Below, piece after piece: positions 57,287-64,000 of a stretch of 64,000 nucleotides of DNA; the first letter of the stretch is position 1; every line of letters starts with the position of its first letter. The notes beneath the pieces were generated by a model. It made no database searches. It was given only the letters and a program-made list of their open reading frames with translations, and had not been told where the DNA came from. Made by a program: the position numbers and the translations under genes. Origin of the DNA: Petunia secreta (Eukaryota; Streptophyta; Magnoliopsida; Solanales; Solanaceae); assembly GCA_029990175.1 (NCBI GenBank), contig JARKIP010000017.1:32599001-32663000 (forward strand), read 5' to 3'.

Positions 57287-59990
57287 AAAAAACTTACGTA
57301 TTTTTTTATATAACACTTACAAATTCTCTAAATCAATCTGAAAAATTTTCATAAACAGCAACAGCGCCAAATTCTCTAACAAAGTGACTGGATGATGCGC
57401 CAAAAAAAATCTCATTAGTTAGATTAATGATGAAACTTAAATGTTAGGCGTTAATGTAAAAAAAATCATACTTGTAAAAAGGCGTGACATCGGAACAATT
57501 CAACAACATATGTGTTGTAACTGCTTTTCTATCCCGGTCAGTGAACTTGCATACTTCGGTCATTAACTTTCCTCTACCAGGTTGATTGAATATAGAAAAT
57601 GGCGGATAATTCGGATCATTGTTTTCTCTAACATCATGTCGATCCGACCTATTTCGCAAACATGGTACATTTTGATCAAAATAATATGAACAGAAATGAG
57701 AAGTTTCTCTAGCCAGATATGCCTCACATATTGACCCCTCAATTTGGTTCCTATTTTTTACGTCCCGCTTACACTTGCCAATAAGTTTTCATAGTACATT
57801 GTATTAATTAATTTACTTAAGATCAATTAAAAACATGAGCTAATAATAACTTAAGGGACCTTACTTCACGAAAGGATACATCCATCTACAGTGTACCGGG
57901 CTACCCAGTAGTGCCTCTTCCACGAGGTTAATTGGAAGATGCTCCATTACATTAAAAAAATCAGGGGGAAAGATTTTTGTAAACTTAGCCGCGACAACAG
58001 GAGAGTTACTTTCCAATAACTTAAGATTCTCTTCCTTCAATATCTTAGAACACAGCTCCTTAAGAAAAGACTTGTCTCTATAAGGGGTTTCCAAACTTTA
58101 TTAGGCAAGCCATTAAAGGTAATTGGGAGCAAGTTTCCCCATAAGATGTGACAATCGTGGCTTTTCATGTGAGCCAACTTTCCTTGTGTCATATCAACAC
58201 ACCTTTCTAAGTTTGACGCATATCCATCAGGCATCCTCAAATTCTTTACCCAATCACAAATCATTCATCTCTCATCCAATCCGAATGTGTAACTGGCCTT
58301 GGAAAGCCAAATCGTGTTGCCAACTTGAGATAAGTGTAACTCAGGTCGCATACAAAGTTCCTCAAGGTCCAACCTGACCTTCACATTATCCTTTGTCTTG
58401 TTCTTGATATCCATCACAGTATTAAAGACAACCTCGAAAAAATTCTTCTCAATATGTATGGGATCCAGGTTATGTCGAAGAAATTATCCTTCCAATAAGG
58501 CAACTCCCAGAAGATACTTTGTTTAGTCCAACTATGATCAATACCATAACCAGGTGCTTTAGATGGTCGTTGGTCAGTTACCTTCGGATACACCTTAACC
58601 CTATCCCATATTTCTCCTCCTGACAGCCTTCATGGAGGCTCCTCAAAATCAACCTGATTCTTTGTAAATGCACTACTATTATTCCTAAATGGATTATCCA
58701 TTGGCAAGAATCGACGGCAACGGTCGAACCATGTAACCTTACCGCCATTTTTCAAAGTGAATGCTTTTGTATCTTCCATACAATAAGGGCAAGAGAGCTT
58801 ACCAGCAGTGGACCACCCAGACAATATTCCATAAGCTGGAAAGTCATTTATAGTCCACATCGAAGAAGCATGCAGTTGAAAATTCTGTTTCGTTGATATA
58901 TCATATGTTTCCACACCTTCATGCTACAATAACTTCAACTCATCAATAAAAGGCTGCAAAAATACATCAATCGAGGCTTTCGGGTTATGTGGACCCGGAA
59001 TAATGTAATTCAAAAACATATAAGGACTAGTCATGCACATTTCGGGCTGAAGAATGTACGGCGTGACAAATACGTGCCAACAAGAATAGGGTGTAGACGA
59101 GACATCAAAAGGAGTTAACCCATCTGAACAAAGACCCAACCTTATGTTTCTTGGTTCACTAGCAAATGCCGGATACACCTGATCAAAATATTTCCATGCC
59201 TGGTTATCTGACGGATGGCTTAGAATGCCTGGTTATTTTGTACGATCATGGTGTCATCTCATATGAGGAACAAAGCTCATCGACGCATACAACCTCTTTA
59301 ACCGAGGTATAAGGGGTAAGTAATGCATCGACTTAACAGGTATCGGCTTCTTTTTAGGGTTTAGAACAGGCTTGTAACGAGGATCCTCATAGAATTTACA
59401 TGTATCTAATTCTGCATCATCCTTATAAAATAACTTGCAACCGCTGACACAACAATGAATTCTCTGTGCATAAAGGCCTAACGTGGAAACCAACTTCTTA
59501 GTATAGTAATAATCAGTTAGTAATGCCATGTTAGTCGGATTGAGTTCATTCATAAGGCCAATGATGGAATCCATGGCTGGTTGAGATATACGAAAATCAG
59601 ATTTAATACTTAACAATCTAACAGCTTGAAATGCACTGAGCCTTCATACAATGGACGACTAGCTTCCTCCAACTGTTTATAGAATAGCTTTGCCTCATCA
59701 TTAGGAATGTTCTCAATATTTAGTTGCGATGTACCCGGTTGGGATGGCTCCTCTGGGTACATCCCAAAAGCATCATTAACCATATCGTTCATTCGATAAT
59801 TATCAAGATCATTCTCCACAAACGGACCACTCCCACTGCCATAAGCATTTTGAAAATTAACATCACCACCCATATCACCAGACTCTCCATGATAAACCCA
59901 AACAGAATAATTTGGCATAAAACCCTTCCTATAAAGATGCATTTCAACATTCACCAAACTTTGTCCTTTTGTGCACCTGCATTTCATACA
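56390..59990 (-). pseudogene. CACTA TNP2-like transposase gene, frame-broken
   Basis: Minus strand from 59987: MKCRCTKGQSLVNVEMHLY, an acidic stretch, then (shifted frame at 59616) LVSTLGLYAQRIHCCVSGC, a Cys-rich CKLFYKDDAELDTC, MHYLPLIPRLKRLYAS, NIRLGLCSDGLTPF, CWHVFVTPYILQPEMCM, SMWTINDFPAYGILSGW, CPYCMED and, after a gap, MKSHDCHILWGNLLPI. A DUF4216-type C-terminal domain follows at 57123-56687 (PYYKYKRMSKYFVNGCKFHTKE, then DFDYYGV and LVLFRCRWFDPSPKGTKV). An acidic tail ends near 56390. Stops near 59250, 58920, 58627 and 58034, plus frameshifts, break it. A long TA microsatellite (57199-57280) lies in a probable intron. Confidence 0.85.
57199..57280. repeat. (TA)n microsatellite in the CACTA element
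   Basis: About 40 TA dinucleotides between two coding pieces of the TNP2-like gene. Confidence 0.95.
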
Positions 59991-60059
59991 AGGACACTTA
60001 ATCTGGCCATGCCGTTTAAATCATCAAGTTTTTTTGCCTTTTCAATAAATTCTTGAACA

Positions 60060-61690
60060 CCTACTGCAAATTCATTCCTTATCTCCCACTGCTCGGGAAT
60101 ATTTCTATTATACATCCAACTACGACTTTAAAATTCTATATCTACACAAAAATTACAAGTTTGAGATACATATTAAATTGCAAAGATTAAAAAAAATGTA
60201 TTGTGAAACACTACCAAATTTCATAAATGATTAAGTAATTGTACAACTTACTAGTATTAGTAGTATTATATCTAAGTCAATTACTTTTATATTACTAACT
60301 AATTTGTTCTCTAAGATTATCATTTAGTAAGTAATAACACTTCTTAAGAATCAAAGATTTAAAAATAAATTTTTAGAAATAATTTATTTCATTTATGAAT
60401 ATAATTAAGATATTTTAAGTTGTGTAACTAGTATATTACTTATAGCTAATGTCTATTAAATTATTGTTAACTTTGATAGTAGTTCAATTACTTACAATTT
60501 ATGCTACGAGAAAGTTCTATATTTGTCCCTTTGTAAAACAAGTATCTCATTCTAAACAAATATTTAAAAAGATTCATACTTTAGCAATTTAGTAGATAAA
60601 AAGAACCTAACTTTCTCTCTATGTTCCTAACTCTCTAACTATGTTTCTACTTGGAAATATGGTATTATATTAATGTCTTTAATAATATAATTAAGTTGAA
60701 ATAAATTTTTTTAAGCTATTGTATTAGTTTCATAGGCATTCCACTAGCTATATTCATTCCATCAATGTTTACTTGCCCTCATCTTGGCATTCCAAAATAT
60801 TTGAACACTTAAACATTGCAAAAACTAGCTATATTAGTTCAACATAACAAACTTTTGTTGCAATTTTTCAATTCAAGATAATACTATTTCAATTCCCATA
60901 ATTTGAAAATATACATATCACTTGCTAACAACACAAGCCCACCGAGGCCAAACACGCCACCAACACAAACAAGCACAAAAATAAATATTGAGCAAAAAGG
61001 AACTAATCAAATTTTCTCATCTCCTAAATTCCTAGTAACAAATGTTTCAAATACTTTGCGAATCTTATTAACTTAGGCGAATCTAAACTAATCAAATTTT
61101 CAAATCTTTCATGAAATGTCCTCAAATCCATACAACAAATATCCTCAAAACTTTCATGAAAAGAACATTCATCCTACTCATACAATAATTTCGTGAAACC
61201 ACTCTTTTCTCAAATATCAAAGAACACCACTCTTTTCGTACAATCCATAAATACAAACACCCCAATAATTTCATGAAACCATAATTAAGCTTTAAATTAA
61301 AGCATTCATATTTCCTAGTACTTCATATACCATATAGATCAAAGTGTCCACTTTGTCACATTCACAACTTTATTAGTAATAGCAAAGGTTCTAATAAGAA
61401 TCAACAAACCACAAAATCTGTTTTAACATAAGAACCTCATAATTATATTCATGGATGGCAAGTACTTAATAATGAACACCAAAAACCATTCTTTAACTTA
61501 GCCATAGATGGTAAATATCCATTGCTGATAGTACAACATCCACTTGCTTCGTAGCTTTTTATTTTTTCATAAAAACCAAAAAAAAAAAAAAAAAAAAAAA
61601 AACTAACTTGAAAAGCTGGTCCACCAGAGTGGACTACTCAGCAGCGGCGCTGGAGTGGTCTGCTCCGCCGAATCTGGAAAAAAAAAAGGT
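60060..61690. other. CACTA 5' non-coding region
   Basis: AT-rich sequence between the TNP2 start and the right sub-terminal repeats. It has an A-run at about 61578-61602 and no coding frame of note. The promoter for the minus-strand genes must lie here, but no specific element is identifiable. Confidence 0.5.
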
Positions 61691-61894
61691 TATGGTTTCT
61701 AAATATAATTAAAAAATGAGAAATATGACAAAATTTTAGAAGTACTTACATGTAATGTAATATGGGGTGAAGATTTAATGGATGATTTGAGTGTTTTGAG
61801 TGTTTGGGTCGGGTTAAGGAGGAGAGAAAATGGGGGAAGTAAAAGAAAGAGGAAGAAAGAGAATTGGGAGATTGGGACTCTGCCCATTAATTAT

Positions 61895-62095
61895 TTTAGG
61901 GGCTCCGACCGCTTCGGTGGGACATTATAAAAAATTAATATTTAATTGTTATCTGACTGTGGCAGTCAGACGTTATAAAAAAATAAATTTTTAATATAAG
62001 TTAATGGAATTATTCGACCGCTTCGGTGGGGTAGAGGGTTCCTACCGAATTTCGGTCCAAAATCTTCGTCCGAAATTTCCTGATTTTTAGTAGTA
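61895..62095. repeat. CACTA sub-terminal repeats, right end
   Basis: GACCGCTTCGGTGGG occurs at about 61907 and 62015, with a related TGACTGTGGCAGTCAGAC palindrome near 61955 and CCGAATTTCGGTCC near 62045. They resemble the left-end repeats but are fewer. Confidence 0.75.
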
Positions 62096-62400
62096 TACTT
62101 TATCATCCTGTAAGTTTGATTAGGCTTAACTTCCCAGATATAGGACTTGATTTTAGATAATAAATGTGTATCCACTTCAACCAAAGCTTGTCCTTGTTTT
62201 TGTTTATGCACCACAGTAGTTTACGTAATTGCTCTTTGTTCCATAGATGTATATTCAGTAGATTTACCGTTCCAATTGTACATGGTAGACACAACTTCTC
62301 CCAAGCTATCAATATTTTTTTAAATACCTCAACCCCTCTTGTCCAGAGGAAGGTCCAAATTTTTTTTCAATTAGTAGTAATATAGTCATCATGAACCTTA
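62096..62400 (-). pseudogene. LINE ORF2 5' part, upstream of the CACTA insertion
   Basis: The minus-strand frame reads IAWEKLCLPCTIGTVNLLNI, WNKEQLRKLLWCINKNKDKLW and KWIHIYYLKSS, a conserved stretch of plant LINE ORF2 downstream of RT. Its continuation is at 53906 and below. The 5' end near 62400 abuts block B and is truncated. Confidence 0.8.
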
Positions 62401-63737
62401 ATAGTGATGCGACCACCAGTGTCAAAGATCTAGACACCTTCGACGATTGTTTAAATGGTCTCACTAGTTTAAATAACTCCAATTAAACAACTTTGGTATT
62501 TTCTTAAATAACTAGTTGTTCAAACAACTTCAATGGTGTTTAACCTATAAATTGACTTAATGCCAAAAAATAAGAAAGAGATATGTGAAATCAACCAAGA
62601 AAATAGATTAATCAATTGCATTTATATTCAGGCCAGAGACGGTATAATTATCAAGTTTATTAGATGTTAACTTATGTAAAATGATATTATCACAAATGAT
62701 AAAATAAAGTAATAAGCGAGTAGGACTTCGTATCTGCGTGCTCGAATGTTTTCGACAAAAGAACTTAGAGAGATAATAGCACAACAGTAGCAAATAAGAG
62801 AAAGAGAGAATTTTATTGCTTGTGTAGAAAATCAGATGGATCACAAATGAAGGGCAAATGAGTTTATATAGTGATTACAAGGCCTAATAATGTCTCTTTT
62901 AATGAGAATCTGTCATTACTCGGCAAGGCGTAATGGTCAAATCTATTATCTAAATTAATATTAGCAATGGCCGAACCCTGAGATTCGTTCTTCATTAATT
63001 ACTGTATATGTGACAAAATTTGGTTATTGTGCCGGAGAAGACAATAATTGTCGAATTATTTTGTCAGTGATTATGTTGTGGTCGGAAGAGACGTCTTCGA
63101 AAAGCGTCCTTGTCATATATGATTCTTTAGTTCCCGTTCGTGTATCCGAAGCTTATAGTCTCATTAAGTTCCCCTATGCCACGTGTCCTACTTTCCAGTT
63201 TGATCTCGAAAACCTGCTAGAAAGTGAAAAGATATTTAAGAGAGAAGGTCGATGTGACTGATGCCACCGTTTGTTTGAATTGAAAAGGACCATTATCTTT
63301 CCGTCTTCCAGTTTGAGGACATGAACAATCCCTCACCTTCTGCATGCCAAGGGGCAACAATCGAAGTAATCATGACTTGGTTCCTTATAAGTCTCTTGCA
63401 ATTTCTAACTTTACTTTTTCAACCATTATTTTGTACTTATTTCGAATCTCTTTAATCTAATGGTTTCTCAAAGTGACGATTCTAAAATACTCCATGTTCT
63501 CTTTCTGTAACCTTAAGGTCTTTTGAATCTATGTCTTTGTCAGTGGATTCCGGGGAAACTGAAGAAGTTGACATCATCCCCATTACTGTAATTATGTCCA
63601 AGAAAGGTAAGGAAAAATTCCTGCTAAATAAAAAAGGTATGGCCAATATTTTGAATTTGGCTGTTGGCTGAAAAAGTAGTTAAGAGTCACATGTTTAGAA
63701 TTTATTTCTAGCATTTGAATTGGAGTTGTAAAAGGGA

Positions 63738-63741
<4 letters not shown>

Positions 63742-63821
<80 letters not shown>
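63742..63821. repeat. (TA)n(TG)n compound microsatellite
   Basis: About 18 TA units directly followed by about 21 TG units. Confidence 0.95.
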
Positions 63822-63824
<3 letters not shown>

Positions 63825-63869
63825 CTTGTTACACGCTTTGAATGATATTTAGTGATATGTCCTAACAGA

Positions 63870-64000
63870 ACCAGTGGTTGCAGGATGATGGGGTATACAC
63901 AATAAGAAGTGGCTATCAGTGGAGGAGAAGGTAACTGACTAACCAACCATAGAAAGCATGGGTATGGAACTCATTGAATATCCCTAAACATGCCTTCATC
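63870..64000 (+). pseudogene. Start of another LINE ORF2 fragment, running off the window
   Basis: The plus strand reads WLQDDGVYTIRSGYQWRRR and, after a frame slip, KAWVWNSLNIPKHAF. This matches the zf-RVT-proximal part of plant LINE ORF2. The fragment continues beyond base 64000. Confidence 0.6.

Larger units (their letters stand above)
53907..62095 (-). mobile_element. CACTA (En/Spm) DNA transposon, 8.19 kb, two genes
   Basis: Starts CACTACTAGAAAAAAGG at 53907 and ends, reversed, (T)ACTACTAAAAATCAGG at 62095; the terminal C has mutated. The flanks are TTC and TAC (3-bp duplication with one mismatch). Both ends carry sub-terminal GACCGATTCGGTCGG-type repeats. Two minus-strand genes are recognisable, TNP2-like and Transposase_24-like. 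It interrupts a LINE: removing it rejoins RMIK with KIFKIKECVL. Both genes are damaged, so it is not autonomous now. Confidence 0.88.
52140..63250. repeat. Repeat block B, split by later insertions
   Basis: The diverged partner of block A in the same orientation: 52140-52320, 52681-53155 and about 62400-63250. It shares the 'aggaatcaaaattggcgtct' landmark (52193), 'tagacacctt' (62431), 'tagatgttaactta' (62662) and TTTATATAGTGATTACAAG (62862). Identity is roughly 80% by eye. Two LINE insertions and one CACTA element sit inside. About 120 bp of block A near 35700-35815 has no counterpart here. Confidence 0.68.

Noticed and set aside
63740..63946. Minus-strand frame with Thr-His and Tyr-Ile repeats
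   Set aside because: Artefact of the TA/TG microsatellite.
1..64000. tRNA or rRNA genes
   Set aside because: No cloverleaf with A/B boxes and no rRNA-like stretch was noticed; the tRNA-like strings seen are retrotransposon primer sites.

Overview
The window is plant nuclear DNA, most likely from a solanaceous genome (inference). It shows an intron-split plant MATE transporter gene, plant Ty1/copia and Ty3/gypsy LTR retrotransposons with tRNA-Met-type or Tat/Ogre-type primer sites, CACTA (En/Spm) elements with TNP2- and Transposase_24-type genes, Stowaway, Mutator-like and pogo-like elements, and LINE fragments. There is no bacterial-style operon, CRISPR array or rRNA. Only one host gene is supported; almost everything else is transposon sequence nested in other transposon sequence.

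Layout, left to right. 0-7.5 kb: a dead LINE reverse-transcriptase fragment (minus), a decayed CACTA TNP2 pseudogene (minus), a GC-rich Tat/Athila-type LTR, and the 3' part of a copia gag (minus). 7.467-24.833 kb: a large plus-strand Ogre/Tat-type Ty3 element inserted in that copia gag. It keeps two long LTRs, a DUF7745-like ORF1 pseudogene, two tandem arrays and a polypurine tract, but no recognisable pol. Its 3' LTR carries a Stowaway MITE and a 2.27-kb solo LTR. 24.8-33.67 kb: the rest of the copia gag and its LTR, interrupted by a young 7.67-kb minus-strand Ty3/gypsy chromovirus (two 853-bp LTRs, target duplication ACTTG, one premature stop in RT). 33.67-37.56 kb: repeat block A, carrying a Mutator-like element (with a MITE inside it) and a pogo-like element. 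38.107-44.020 kb: a decayed plus-strand copia with intact ends and target duplication AGGTG.

44.66-48.88 kb: a seven-exon MATE transporter gene on the minus strand, with MITEs in two introns and an apparent 2-bp frameshift in exon 6. 49-52 kb: a Stowaway MITE, a LINE tail, a TIR element and an AT microsatellite. 52.14-63.25 kb: repeat block B, a diverged copy of block A in the same orientation. It is split by one small LINE insertion and by a second LINE, itself interrupted by an 8.19-kb two-gene CACTA element. The right edge holds a TA/TG microsatellite and the start of another LINE on the plus strand.

The genes do not form a pathway. The informative content is the insertion order, which can be read from target-site duplications, interrupted reading frames and empty sites, together with the structural oddities of the Ogre and chromovirus elements and the state of the MATE gene. 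All boundaries and motif calls were read by eye; no search or alignment program was run.
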